A model generated the notes under the pieces. That model was given only the letters and a program-made list of their open reading frames with translations. It ran no database searches and was not told where the DNA came from. The translations under genes were made by a program, and so were the position numbers. This document shows, piece after piece, positions 25,275 through 33,909 of a stretch of 64,000 nt of DNA (its first letter is position 1; the number at the start of each line of letters is the position of its first letter). The stretch is from NCBI RefSeq assembly GCF_013167955.1, contig NZ_BLWF01000004.1, positions 354,587 to 418,586 on the forward strand, given 5' to 3'. This DNA is from Thermanaeromonas sp. C210 (GTDB taxonomy: Bacteria; Bacillota; DSM-521; Neomoorellales; Neomoorellaceae).

Positions 25275-26314
25275 TACAGGGTCACCTCCTTGACCTCGCG
25301 GATTACCCGGGTAATGTCGACATTGACGGGGCAGCGGTCCAGGCACCGGCCGCACCCCACGCAGGCGAACTTGCCGTACCGCTCGGGGAAATACTGGAGC
25401 TTATGCAGGAAACGGTTGCGCAGGCGCTCCTTTTTCGACGGCCGCGGGTTGTGGCCGCCGGCCATCCGGGTATACTCGGAAAACATGCAAGAGTCCCAGC
25501 ACCGGAACTTGTAGCCGGTGTTGCCGAGATTCTCGCTCTGGATGTCAAAGCAGTGGCAAGTAGGGCAGAGATAGGTGCAGGCGCCGCACCCCAGGCACTT
25601 GCGGCTGAGGGCCGTCCAGTAGGGGTGCTCGAACATCCTCTGGAGTTTCTCCACCACTCCGCTGACATCCACCTCAAGTTTGGGCGCTGCCACTGCCACG
25701 CCGTGAGTACCCGCAATAAAGCCTATTGCCGATGCCGGCAGGGGGGCATTACCCGCTTCTTCCAGGAGGTCGCCGGCCTGCCTTAGCAACTCCCGCCCGG
25801 CTTCGGTAAAGGCCTCCAGGAGATAGCCATCATCCAGCGGCCACATCTGGACATCAACTCCTTCAGCCCGGCCGGGATCAAGGCCGAAGGAAGTGCAAAA
25901 GCAGGTGGGAGCAGCTTCCGTACAGGCCAGGGCCACTACGCGGGTATTTTCCCGCCGCCGGCGGTAGAATTCGTCCACGTAGCCCTTGGTCAGGAAAACA
26001 TCATCCATAATGGCGAAACTCCAGGCATCGCAGGAACGCACCCCCACGAGGACCATCTTTTCCTCGAAGGAGGGGACCTCTGTTATCTCGGCCTCCTGGC
26101 CCTGCACCTGGTAGCGATACATGGTTTCCGTCCGGGGGAAGAAGAGATCTTTAGGCGGCTCCAGGGTATTGCCTTCACCCAGGGTAAGCCTGCCCTTCCC
26201 GTCCCAGGGGAGGAAGGCACTGGTGCCTCCTCTATCCTGAGGTGTAAACACCTTGGCTTCTGCCGCCCAGGCCTGCAAGAGTGCCGGCAATTTATCCTTG
26301 GCGATCTTTAGCAT
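25274..26314 (-). CDS. flxB: FlxB: 4Fe-4S dicluster electron-transfer subunit
   Basis: A 346-residue protein related to the AsrA / sulfhydrogenase beta family. Two [4Fe-4S] binding motifs are at the C-terminus: CLGCGACTYLCPTCHC (about 230) and CVGCGRCLDRCPVNV (about 320). The N-terminal two-thirds carries the family's conserved VGVRSCDAWSFAIMDDVF. It passes electrons between the flavin subunit FlxA and the other iron-sulfur subunits. TAATG overlap with flxA and 15 bp to flxC show tight co-translation. Confidence 0.85.
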   Translation of the reverse strand: MLKIAKDKLPALLQAWAAEAKVFTPQDRGGTSAFLPWDGKGRLTLGEGNTLEPPKDLFFPRTETMYRYQVQGQEAEITEVPSFEEKMVLVGVRSCDAWSFAIMDDVFLTKGYVDEFYRRRRENTRVVALACTEAAPTCFCTSFGLDPGRAEGVDVQMWPLDDGYLLEAFTEAGRELLRQAGDLLEEAGNAPLPASAIGFIAGTHGVAVAAPKLEVDVSGVVEKLQRMFEHPYWTALSRKCLGCGACTYLCPTCHCFDIQSENLGNTGYKFRCWDSCMFSEYTRMAGGHNPRPSKKERLRNRFLHKLQYFPERYGKFACVGCGRCLDRCPVNVDITRVIREVKEVTL

Positions 26315-26329
26315 GTCCCCACCCCCCTC

Positions 26330-27238
26330 CTAGTGAAATTCGTCCGGGTCATCGAGTTTGTACCGGCCCAGGGGCGGCAGCTCCTCCAGGTCGATTCCGG
26401 CCTCATACTCGCCGAAAAGGTCGTTGAGGTCCTTGATTATCTTCTTGTTGAGGGTCATGATGGGTATCCCTTCGGGGCACACCCGCTCGCACTCCCCGCA
26501 TTCTATACAGCGGCCGGCCACGTGCATGGCCCGGGTGATGGCGAAGAACATGTTTTCGCTCCGGTTCATCTGCTTGCCGCACCAGCCCGACTGAGAACGG
26601 TCGAAGATGCACTCGCGGCAGTTGCAGGCCGGACAGACATTCCGGCAGGCGTAACACCGGAGGCAGCGGTCGTAGGCCGAGGTCCAGAAGGCGTAGCGCT
26701 CATCCGGAGACATGGCTTCTACCTTCTCCACTTCGGCAAAACGTCCCTCGGCCGTAGCCGCCGCCTCCCGGACAGCCGCCCCGGCGTCCTCGCCCAGGAG
26801 CTCGTCGAAGATGACCGGCTCCGGATGGGTGCAGAAGCGGCACTTTTCGGCCAGCGGCGCTTCCGCCCGCCTTTCTTCCCCTAAGGCGGCGGCCCGGCGT
26901 CCCTCTTTCATGCCGGGGCATTTAATGCCGATGAGGTAGATCCTTTCCCGGTCGATCTGGTTGTCCTGGAGGAGGCGCACTACACCCCGGGCATCGCACC
27001 CCTTGACGAAGAGGGCGATTTTGTCTTCAGTGTGTTTGTAGTCCAGGAGATACTTGGCCAGGTTATTGGTACAGAACTCGTCCCACACCAGGCGGTCGCA
27101 TTCCGCAGGATCGGTGACAAAAACCGGAGGCGAAAGGTACCAGAAGGTGCCCTTCTCCCAGCCGATAACCATTTGGACGGTGCCCTGAGTCAAGAGTTCC
27201 CTGGCCCGGGCACGCATTTGTTCCTGGATGCTCATCAT
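26330..27238 (-). CDS. flxC: FlxC: iron-sulfur electron-transfer subunit
   Basis: A 302-residue protein with several cysteine motifs: CRFCTHPEP (about 137), CLRCYACRNVCPACNCREC (about 192) and a ferredoxin-type CIECGECERVCPEGIP (about 242). The N-terminal part (KIALFVKGCDARGVVRLLQD) matches the F420-dehydrogenase-beta/FlxC family. It overlaps the flxD stop (ATGA). The abundance of clusters fits an electron wire in the Flx part of the complex. Confidence 0.83.
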   Translation of the reverse strand: MMSIQEQMRARARELLTQGTVQMVIGWEKGTFWYLSPPVFVTDPAECDRLVWDEFCTNNLAKYLLDYKHTEDKIALFVKGCDARGVVRLLQDNQIDRERIYLIGIKCPGMKEGRRAAALGEERRAEAPLAEKCRFCTHPEPVIFDELLGEDAGAAVREAAATAEGRFAEVEKVEAMSPDERYAFWTSAYDRCLRCYACRNVCPACNCRECIFDRSQSGWCGKQMNRSENMFFAITRAMHVAGRCIECGECERVCPEGIPIMTLNKKIIKDLNDLFGEYEAGIDLEELPPLGRYKLDDPDEFH

Positions 27239-27672
27239 GCGCCATCCCTCAGCTTTCTGTTAGGCCCCAGGGCCCGGATATCTTCCGTCATCTGGGTGAT
27301 GATCTCGGCAAAGCGCGGCCCCTCGGAACCCGATACCCACCGGGCCTGAAAGCGCTCCGGCTCCAGGCCCATGAACTGCAGAACCCGCTGCATCAAGAGG
27401 AAACGGCGGCGGGTGAAATAATTGCCACTAACATAGTGGCAGTCGCCAGGGTGTCACCCGGCCACCAGCACGCCGTCGGCGCCGCGCTGGAAGGCCCGCA
27501 GGACAAACTGGGGGTTCACCCGGCCGGAACAGGGGACCCGGATAACGCGGACGTTGGCCGGGTACTGCAACCGGTTGAGGCCGGCGAGGTCGGCGCCGGC
27601 ATAAGCGCACCAGTGGCAGCAGAAGGCAACTATCTTGGGCTCCCAGCCTTTCCCTTCGGCCGCTACAGGCAT
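27235..27672 (-). CDS. flxD: FlxD/MvhD-type [2Fe-2S] subunit, selenoprotein with in-frame UGA
   Basis: Reading UGA at 27454-27456 as selenocysteine gives one 145-residue protein, the usual MvhD length. The residue is number 73, in DGVLVAG-U-HPGDCHY, exactly where MvhD proteins have Cys (GCHPGDCHY). The downstream part ([20 protein letters not shown], then SEGPRFAEI and RALGP) matches the MvhD C-terminus without a frame change, so the UGA is not a broken-gene stop. The N-terminus carries further cysteines ([22 protein letters not shown]). MvhD contacts HdrA and passes electrons to it. The gene overlaps hdrA by 10 bp and flxC by 4 bp. Confidence 0.92.
27423..27456 (-). promoter_or_regulatory. 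SECIS-like hairpin and UGA codon in flxD
   Basis: Twelve bases after the UGA (27454-27456), UGCCACUA and UAGUGGCA form a perfect 8-bp stem closed by UGU (27423-27441). Bacterial SECIS elements sit immediately downstream of the UGA inside the coding region, as here, and have a G/U-containing apical loop. Same design as in hdrA, though without the bulged U. Confidence 0.75.
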
Positions 27673-29645
27673 ACTGCATCCACCTCCGCCAGGATTTGTT
27701 CGTTGGTAAAGCCCTTTAGATTCATGGCGCTGGACGGGCAGGCCACCGAGCAGGCACCGCAGCCCTGGCAGAGGCCGCTATTCACCGCCGCCACCCGGCG
27801 GGTGACCTGCCTGCCGGCCACCCGTTCGGTTATAGTCTTCATGGAAATGGCCTTGTAAGGACAGATCTTCTCACACATGGCGCAGCCGGCGCAGATGCTC
27901 TCGTCTACCGCTGCGATCATGGGGTCGGTGGCCATTTCGTCTTGGGCAAAGAGCTGGCACACTTTGACGGCCGCGGCGCTGGCCTGGGACACCGTGTCGG
28001 GGATGTCCTTGGGCCCCTGGCAGGCGCCGGCCAAAAATACGCCGGCCGTAAAGGTTTCCACCGGCCTGAGTTTCGGATGGGCCTCCTGGAAGAAGCCGTC
28101 CTTGTCCGTCTGCAGTCCCAGCATCTTGGCCACCCGTTCCCAGCCGGTGCTGGGTACCATGGCCGTAGCCAGGACCACCATGTCGGCCGCCACTTCCACC
28201 TGGCGCCCGAGGAGGGTATCCTCGCCCCGGACAATGAGCTTGTCGCCCTCCTGGAAGACGCGGCTCACCCGACCCCGGACGTAGACGGCCCCTTCGTGGA
28301 CGGTCCGCTGGAGGAACTCTTCGTAGGCCTTGCCCGGGGTACGGATGTCCATATAGAAGACGATGGCCTGGGCTCCGGGAATCTTCTCCAGCACCTGGTG
28401 GGCGTGCTTGGCCGTGTACATGCAACAGGCCCGGGAGCAGTAACTTTTACCCTTGGCGTCATCCCGGGAACCCACGCATTTAATGAACACCACCGTCTTC
28501 GGCTCTTTGCCGTCCGAAGGCCGAAGGATCCTGCCGCCCGTAGGCCCGGAGGCATTGTTCAGGCGCTCGAAATGCATGCCCGTTATTACGTCGGGGTATT
28601 TGCCGTAACCGTACTCCCCGTAAACCTCTTCCCATTTAAAGAGCTCATAACCCGTGGCCACTACGATGGCCCCGAACTTTTCGGTGACAATTTCATCCTG
28701 CTGCTCGTAATCGATGGCCTTGGCCGGACAGACCTTCTGGCAAACGCCGCATCTCCCCTTGGTGAACTGGCGGCAGTGCTCCCGGTCGATAACCGGCACC
28801 GCCGGCACCGCCTGGGGGAAGGGCAGGTATATGGCTTTACGCTTGCCCAGGCCCAGGTCGAATTCGCTGTCCAATTTGGTGGGGCACTTCTCCCAGCAAG
28901 TGCCACAGCCGGTGCACTTGGCCGGGTCCACCGAGCGGGCCTTCTTGCGGATGGTCACTTCAAAATTGCCCACATAACCGGCAACATTCTCCACTTCTGC
29001 ATAGGTCATCAATTCAATGTTGGGGTGCTGCGCCGCAGCAACCATTTTCGGCGTGCTTATTCAAGCCGAACAATCCAGGGTCGGAAAGGTCTTGTCCAGC
29101 TTCACCATGTTGCCGCCGATGGTCGGCTCGCGGTCTAAAAGCACCACTTTATAGCCGGCGTCGGCGATGTCCAGGGCGGCCTGCATGCCGGCAATGCCCG
29201 CACCGATGACCAGGGCTCGCTTGGTAATGGAAATGGTACCCGGCGAAAGGGGTACGTTGCGGCATACCTTGGCCACCGCCGCCCGCACCAAATCGACGGC
29301 CTTGCGGGTGGCCCCTTCTTTATCCTTGGCATGCACCCAGGCGCACTGCTCGCGTATATTGGCCATTTCAAAAAGGTACGGGTTTACCCCCGCGCTGGCA
29401 CAGGTTTTTCTGAAGGTAGGTTCGTGCAGCCGGGGTGAACAGGAAGCCACCACCACCCGGTCAAGGCGGTGCTCTTTAATGGCCTTCCGGATCAATTCCT
29501 GGCCCGGGTCGGAACACATATACTGGTAATCGGTGGCGTAGACCACTCCGGGAAAAGACCGGGCGGCCTCGGCCACCCCTTTGACATCCACTACCGACGC
29601 AATATTAGTGCCGCAGTGGCAGACAAAGACGCCTACTCTTTTCAT
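27663..29645 (-). CDS. hdrA: HdrA flavin electron-bifurcating subunit, selenoprotein with in-frame UGA
   Basis: Reading the UGA at 29061-29063 as selenocysteine joins two in-frame pieces (194 and 465 residues) into a 660-residue HdrA, the normal length. Residue 195 is the Sec in [17 protein letters not shown]; other HdrA proteins have Cys or Sec there. Features in order: N-terminal cysteine domain ([10 protein letters not shown]), FAD loop [13 protein letters not shown] (about 151), an inserted ferredoxin domain ([12 protein letters not shown] about 243, CGVCQKVCP about 295), KCVGSRD with [14 protein letters not shown] (about 390), and two C-terminal ferredoxin clusters ([24 protein letters not shown]). 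HdrA carries the bifurcating FAD. It starts 1 bp past the hdrB stop region (ATGA overlap). Confidence 0.93.
29024..29063 (-). promoter_or_regulatory. SECIS element and UGA codon in hdrA
   Basis: After the UGA at 29061-29063 and 17 spacer bases, GG-U-UGCUGC, loop GGC, GCAGCA-CC forms a stem with a single bulged U above a GG/CC pair (29024-29043). E. coli fdhF has the same layout: GG, bulged U, UGCA stem, GGUC loop. The bulged U and the G-rich loop are the SelB-contact elements of the fdhF SECIS. Confidence 0.85.
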
Positions 29646-30541
29646 GCCCTCTCCCTCCTTGTGGCAGGATGCCGCAGGACGTCCTTGGCCTCAAGCAGCG
29701 GCAGCGGGTTGACGAAATGGGTGGTCAGCCCCAGGTCTTTGGGCGCGTAACCCAGGGCTACGCCCATCAGTTCGGTGAAGTAAAAGATGGGCAAATTGAG
29801 CCGGTCTCCCTGGGCCGCTGCCGCCTGGCCCTGGCGCATATCCAGATTCAGCATACACAGGGGACAGGCAGTAACAATGGCTTCCGCCCCGGCATCCCGG
29901 GCTCGGCGCAGGATCTGGTAGATCATCCGCGCCCCGATGTCGGTCCGGGCCGTGGCCAGGCTCCCGCCGCAGCATTCCGTCTTGTAAGACCAGGTAACGG
30001 CTTCGCCTCCCAGGGCTGCCACCAGGCGGTCCATGGTCATGGGGTCTTCCGGGTCGTCAAAGGCCGTAAGTTTGGGCGGCCGCACCAGAAGACAGCCGTA
30101 ATAGCACGCGAGTTTAAGGCCCGTCAAAGGCTTGACCACCTGTTCCCCTATCTTTTCCAGGCCGACCCCGTTGACCATAACGTCTAGGAGGGCCCGGGTC
30201 CTATTGGTGGCTCGGTAATCGCGGCCGATGATTTCACCGATGGTCGCCCGCATGGCCTCCGATTCCCGTACGGCCTCCTCGGCGGCCCGCAGCCGGTTGA
30301 AACAGGCGGCACAGGGCACAGCCACGTCCAGCCCCTCGGCCTCCGCCAGGGCGAGATTCCGCGCCGGCAGGGCCAGGGACAAGAGGTGATCGTTGTTGTG
30401 GGCGGCAGTGGCACCGCAGCAGCTCCAGTCGGGAATCTCCCAGAGCTCAAGTCCCAGGTGCCGAGCCACTATCTTAGCCGACTGGTTATACTCCTTGGCC
30501 GTGGCCTCCAGAGAACAGCCGGGATAATAGGCGTATCTCAA
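29642..30541 (-). CDS. hdrB: HdrB, CCG-domain heterodisulfide reductase subunit
   Basis: A 299-residue HdrB. It has two cysteine-rich CCG domains: CSLEATAKEY with WSCCGATAAHNND and CAAC (about 9-80), then CYYGCLL with TECCGGSLATAR and CPLCMLNLD (about 150-235). These bind the two non-cubane [4Fe-4S] clusters at which HdrB splits a disulfide. In this complex the disulfide is unknown in bacteria; the co-encoded lipoyl GcvH is one candidate. ATGA-type overlap with both hdrC and hdrA. Confidence 0.9.
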   Translation of the reverse strand: MRYAYYPGCSLEATAKEYNQSAKIVARHLGLELWEIPDWSCCGATAAHNNDHLLSLALPARNLALAEAEGLDVAVPCAACFNRLRAAEEAVRESEAMRATIGEIIGRDYRATNRTRALLDVMVNGVGLEKIGEQVVKPLTGLKLACYYGCLLVRPPKLTAFDDPEDPMTMDRLVAALGGEAVTWSYKTECCGGSLATARTDIGARMIYQILRRARDAGAEAIVTACPLCMLNLDMRQGQAAAAQGDRLNLPIFYFTELMGVALGYAPKDLGLTTHFVNPLPLLEAKDVLRHPATRRERA

Positions 30542-31110
30542 TGCCCGTCACCTCCCTTGGCCCGTACCCGGGCGAAGATTTCTTTGACCTCGGCGACGTT
30601 TTTGATCTTGGCCGGAAGGGGACTTATCTTGCCCTTTAGGAGTAAGGGCGGAGCCAAAAGGGCGTCCTTAAAGGGCTGGCCCGACTGCAGGTTGTACTGA
30701 ATTATCAGGCCCATCTCGTGGGCACGGCCGTAGCGCTCCACACTCTGCAAGAAAGCCCGGTCAAAGATATCCACCTTGCGGTCGTTGACCATACCTCGGC
30801 GGCGGGCCTCCTGTCGCACGGCTTCCATGAGCCGCGGCAGGTTCACTTCCCGGGGGCACCGGGTATAGCACGCCTGGCAGCTGGCACAGAGCCAGGGAGT
30901 ACGGCTTTTCAAGGCTTCTTCTCCCAGGCCCAGCTGCAGCAAGCGGATCACCTGGCGCGGCGTGTAGTCCATCCAGGCGGCCACCGGGCACCCGGCCGAG
31001 CACTTGCCGCACTGGTAACAATCCTCTATGTGCACGCCGCTGGCCCGTTCCACCCTTTCCCTGAGCTCCCGGCTACTCTCCAAAGCGGCGCTCAATTCTA
31101 AGGGTTCCAA
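30538..31110 (-). CDS. hdrC: HdrC, ferredoxin-type heterodisulfide reductase subunit
   Basis: A 190-residue HdrC with two [4Fe-4S] motifs, CYQCGKCSAGCPVAAWMD (about residue 31) and CASCQACYTRCPREV (about 75). It relays electrons from HdrA to HdrB. It is the first gene of the hdrCBA-flxDCBA-gcvH-PHP run, with start TTG after a purine-rich GAGGTGGGAGAGG. Promoter boxes are not obvious in the 191-bp divergent gap to the transporter gene. Confidence 0.88.
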   Translation of the reverse strand: MEPLELSAALESSRELRERVERASGVHIEDCYQCGKCSAGCPVAAWMDYTPRQVIRLLQLGLGEEALKSRTPWLCASCQACYTRCPREVNLPRLMEAVRQEARRRGMVNDRKVDIFDRAFLQSVERYGRAHEMGLIIQYNLQSGQPFKDALLAPPLLLKGKISPLPAKIKNVAEVKEIFARVRAKGGDGH

Positions 31111-31301
31111 CCTCTCCCACCTCTTTTCCTTATAATGTAAAAAAGAATTATCCCTCTCCGGGCCGGGCCTGCTACGGCAAATAAGTGCAAGAACAAGCTT
31201 CTAACTTTTATTCTTTTTTGCCGGCCAAAATCCTCTTTTCCCTCGAAGAAATGAGGGGTCTAAAAACCCCACCCCTGCCGTAGAGATTTTATGGTGGGAA
31301 A

Positions 31302-32252
31302 ATGCTGAACCATCTGGTGCAGTTTAACATCGGCATCGCCCTGCTCCTCCTGGGAGTACAGTTGTTGCGCCACGGGCTGGTAAACTGGGGCCACAGCCAG
31401 CTGCAGCGCATCCTCCGCCGGGCCACCAGCACCCCTTTAAGGGGCTTCTTCTGGGGCACCCTGGCCACGGCCCTGGTGCAGTCCAGCACGGCCGTTACCG
31501 TGCTGGCCGTGGGCCTGGTGGACGGCGGGGCTATTACCTTTTACCAGAGCCTGGGGATTGTACTGGGGGCCAATGTGGGTACCTGCGTAACGGTCCAGTT
31601 GCTGGCCCTGGATCTGGAAGCCCTGGCCCTCCCTGCCCTCTCCGCAGGAGCCGTCCTGACCCTGGCCCGCCGCTCCCGTGCGGTCGGAATAGCTTCCCTG
31701 GGATGCGGCCTCATCTTTGGCAGCCTGGGCCTCATGGGCGCCGTCCTTTCCTCCTATGAAGGGAGCCACAGTCTCCGCGGCTACTTATCAGCCATGGCCG
31801 CCACACCCTTACAGGGTTTGGTGGCCGGCACCCTGCTCACGGCTTTTCTCCACTCCAGCAGTGTAGTTACCGGCGTAGCAATGGTGCTGGTTTCCCAGGG
31901 AGTGATATCCCTTCTCCCCGCCCTGGCCTTGGTCCTGGGGGCCAACATAGGTACCTGCATCACTGCTATTTTGGCCGCCCTTCTTTCCTCCTGGGCTGCC
32001 AAACGCACGGCCATGGCCCACCTTTTCATCAACGTCACCGGTGCCTTCTTAATCCTCCCCTTCTTGTCCCTGGCCGCTACCCTGCTGCCTCTCCTCACTC
32101 CGGATCCCGGCCGTCAGGTTGCCCACTTTCACACCCTGTTTAACCTCTTTTCTTCCCTCGCCGCCCTGGTGGTTATCAAGCCCCTGGCCCTGTTCTTAAC
32201 CTGGCTGGTACCCGATGGAGGTCCTAGCGGAAAATCCGGTACCTGGCCTTAA
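31302..32252 (+). CDS. Na+/phosphate symporter-type membrane protein (PNaS family)
   Basis: A 316-residue polytopic protein with the duplicated PNaS signature: ALVQSSTAVTVLAVGLVDGG (about 47-66) and FLHSSSVVTGVAMVLVSQG (about 185-203), each followed by LGANVGTC or LGANIGTC. It probably imports phosphate with sodium. The C-terminal PhoU-like domain of longer relatives is missing, as in many Firmicutes. RBS is weak (GGTGGGAAA). The last 29 bp overlap the convergent flavoprotein gene tail to tail. Confidence 0.83.
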   Translation: MLNHLVQFNIGIALLLLGVQLLRHGLVNWGHSQLQRILRRATSTPLRGFFWGTLATALVQSSTAVTVLAVGLVDGGAITFYQSLGIVLGANVGTCVTVQLLALDLEALALPALSAGAVLTLARRSRAVGIASLGCGLIFGSLGLMGAVLSSYEGSHSLRGYLSAMAATPLQGLVAGTLLTAFLHSSSVVTGVAMVLVSQGVISLLPALALVLGANIGTCITAILAALLSSWAAKRTAMAHLFINVTGAFLILPFLSLAATLLPLLTPDPGRQVAHFHTLFNLFSSLAALVVIKPLALFLTWLVPDGGPSGKSGTWP

Positions 32253-33348
32253 GATACAGCCACAGTTCAGGATAAGTCCGGCTCCCCAGCAGGACCTCGA
32301 CCAGCCGGCGGGCCACCTCGGGATTAGCCCGTACCAAGCGGTGGATTACCGGCGTCAGGGAGTACACAACTTTAGCGATCCGGCCGGCGTGGTACAGGGG
32401 CGAAAGCAATTCCTTCTGTACGCTTTCGGAATAACTGCCTAAGTCCCCTTTACCCTCGAGGAAGGAAACCACTGCCCGGGCGGCCAGACGCCCGCTTCTC
32501 AAGGCATAATAAATCCCTTCTCCGGAGAAGGGATCCACCAGACCCGCGGCATCGCCCACCAGTAAACTACGGGAGGTGTGGAGAATCGCCTCGCCGGACG
32601 CGGCCGAAGGAATAACGGCCGCCCGGAGGTAACCCGGGGAGGACGCGGGGAGGCCCAACCGGTGGCAGAATTGTTGAAAGAGGGCCCGCAAACCCTTCAC
32701 CTGGCGGCCAAAAGAGCCGATTCCCACCGACAAGTGGTCTGCCTTGGGGAAGACCCAGCCGTAGCCTCCGGCTATGCTTCCGTAGCTCAAAAGCAGCCGG
32801 TGCCGGTACTGCTCTAACACCGAGGGGGATACCGGCAGTTCAGCCTCCAAGGCCACTCCCAGGGCCCGTGAGGGCCGGAAGGGCAGCTGGCGTGCGACAA
32901 GGCTTCGGGCACCGTCGGCCCCAATAATCACCCTGGCCGGCAAAACCCCTTGCCCAGTATGCACCCGCACCTCCCGCTCTTCTTCCACTACTCCTTCCAC
33001 CCGGCATCCGTCCCGCACCTCGGCCCCGGCAGCAGCGGCCTGCTCCACCAGCATCTGGTCAAAACGGTCGCGCATGACCAGCTTGACCACCGGCCGGTCA
33101 AAGGCTACCTCGACGGGAGCCTCCTCCCGGTGATAAAAAACAACCCGCAAGGCCCCCTCTTCAACGGCATCTTCCCACCCGGGTTCCAGTTCGGACCACA
33201 CCTTGCCCGTCAGCCCGCCGCCGCAGGCTTTATAGCGCGGCAGTTTCTCCTTTTCGCAGAGTAACACCTTTGCCCCCTGCCGGGCCAGTTCCCGGGCTGC
33301 GGTAGCGCCGGCCGGGCCGGCACCGCAAACTACCACATCGTAGCGCAA
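32224..33348 (-). CDS. Geranylgeranyl reductase-family FAD flavoprotein
   Basis: About 374 residues with the N-terminal FAD motif YDVVVCGAGPAGATAARELA, the PRYKACGGGLTGK substrate-side motif and the GDAAGLVDPFSGEGIYYALRSG FAD-binding motif (about residue 270). These define the GGR/FixC-like family that saturates isoprenoid double bonds, for example on menaquinone or archaeal-type lipids. The listed frame extends to 33420, but the family N-terminus starts right at LRYDVVV, so the TTG at 33348 (after GAGGGGAG) is more likely. Tail-to-tail overlap with the PNaS gene. Confidence 0.75.
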   Translation of the reverse strand: MRYDVVVCGAGPAGATAARELARQGAKVLLCEKEKLPRYKACGGGLTGKVWSELEPGWEDAVEEGALRVVFYHREEAPVEVAFDRPVVKLVMRDRFDQMLVEQAAAAGAEVRDGCRVEGVVEEEREVRVHTGQGVLPARVIIGADGARSLVARQLPFRPSRALGVALEAELPVSPSVLEQYRHRLLLSYGSIAGGYGWVFPKADHLSVGIGSFGRQVKGLRALFQQFCHRLGLPASSPGYLRAAVIPSAASGEAILHTSRSLLVGDAAGLVDPFSGEGIYYALRSGRLAARAVVSFLEGKGDLGSYSESVQKELLSPLYHAGRIAKVVYSLTPVIHRLVRANPEVARRLVEVLLGSRTYPELWLYLKARYRIFR

Positions 33349-33500
33349 AGGCCCAACTCTCCCCTCAAGAAGCCGGCAGCCCACCGGCCTTTCCCAAGAG
33401 CCTAAAGTGCTACCGCACATTATGGCCGGTTATTTTAGTTGATCTTAAATACATTTTCAATTTTGCAGTATATTGCCCGGTCTGTCAAGGCAGGTGGCAT

Positions 33501-33767
33501 CTGGCGTATCCCCGCTTTTTGCGGGAAGGTCCTACCTTGGCTTGAAAGCGAGCGACTAAACCCGAGCGGCTGCCAAACTTCACGAAGTCGAAAGCGGAGG
33601 CGGACCCGAGGCCACGGACGGCCGAGGCCGGCAACTGAGACAGGAGGTCGAATTTGCCGGGAAGTCCGCCGGAGCTTGAGACTGAGTGATAGATAGTTTG
33701 GCCCGCGAGGGTTTCTGGAGCGAGCGAAAGCCAAGTAGGCCTAGCCTCGAAAGTGGGGATACGCCAG
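33501..33767. repeat. Palindromic repeat element, full copy 267 bp
   Basis: Bounded by a perfect 13-bp terminal inverted repeat, CTGGCGTATCCCC and GGGGATACGCCAG. Read on the minus strand it is close to the copy at 39242 along its whole length, sharing CTCGCGGGCCAAACT, CTCCGGCGGACTTCCCGGC, CGGCCTCGGCCGTCC and GTCGCTCGCT. It fills most of the 560-bp gap between the flavoprotein gene and the stress-protein gene. The frames in it are by-products, not genes. Confidence 0.85.
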
Positions 33768-33909
33768 AGGCGTTATCCCTGCCTGCAGGGAAAAGTTCCG
33801 GAAACTATTACTTCCCCGGCCACCGGCCGGGCAGCCGTATATAAGGCTGGTAAATGTTAAATAATAAGGACGACCCAAATAAATAAAATTTGAAGGAGGC
33901 TGGTAATCC

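Noticed and set aside
27428-27679. A short 72-83 residue protein ending at the UGA in flxD
   Set aside because: The 72 codons after the UGA complete an MvhD protein of normal length with the expected motifs.
27942-29138. A 398-residue plus-strand frame across hdrA
   Set aside because: It is antisense to hdrA and has no RBS or recognisable domain.
27663-29645. Two separate HdrA fragments, suggesting a frameshifted or nonsense-mutated pseudogene
   Set aside because: The pieces are in the same frame, the stop is UGA exactly at a Cys position, a SECIS hairpin follows, and flxD shows the same pattern.
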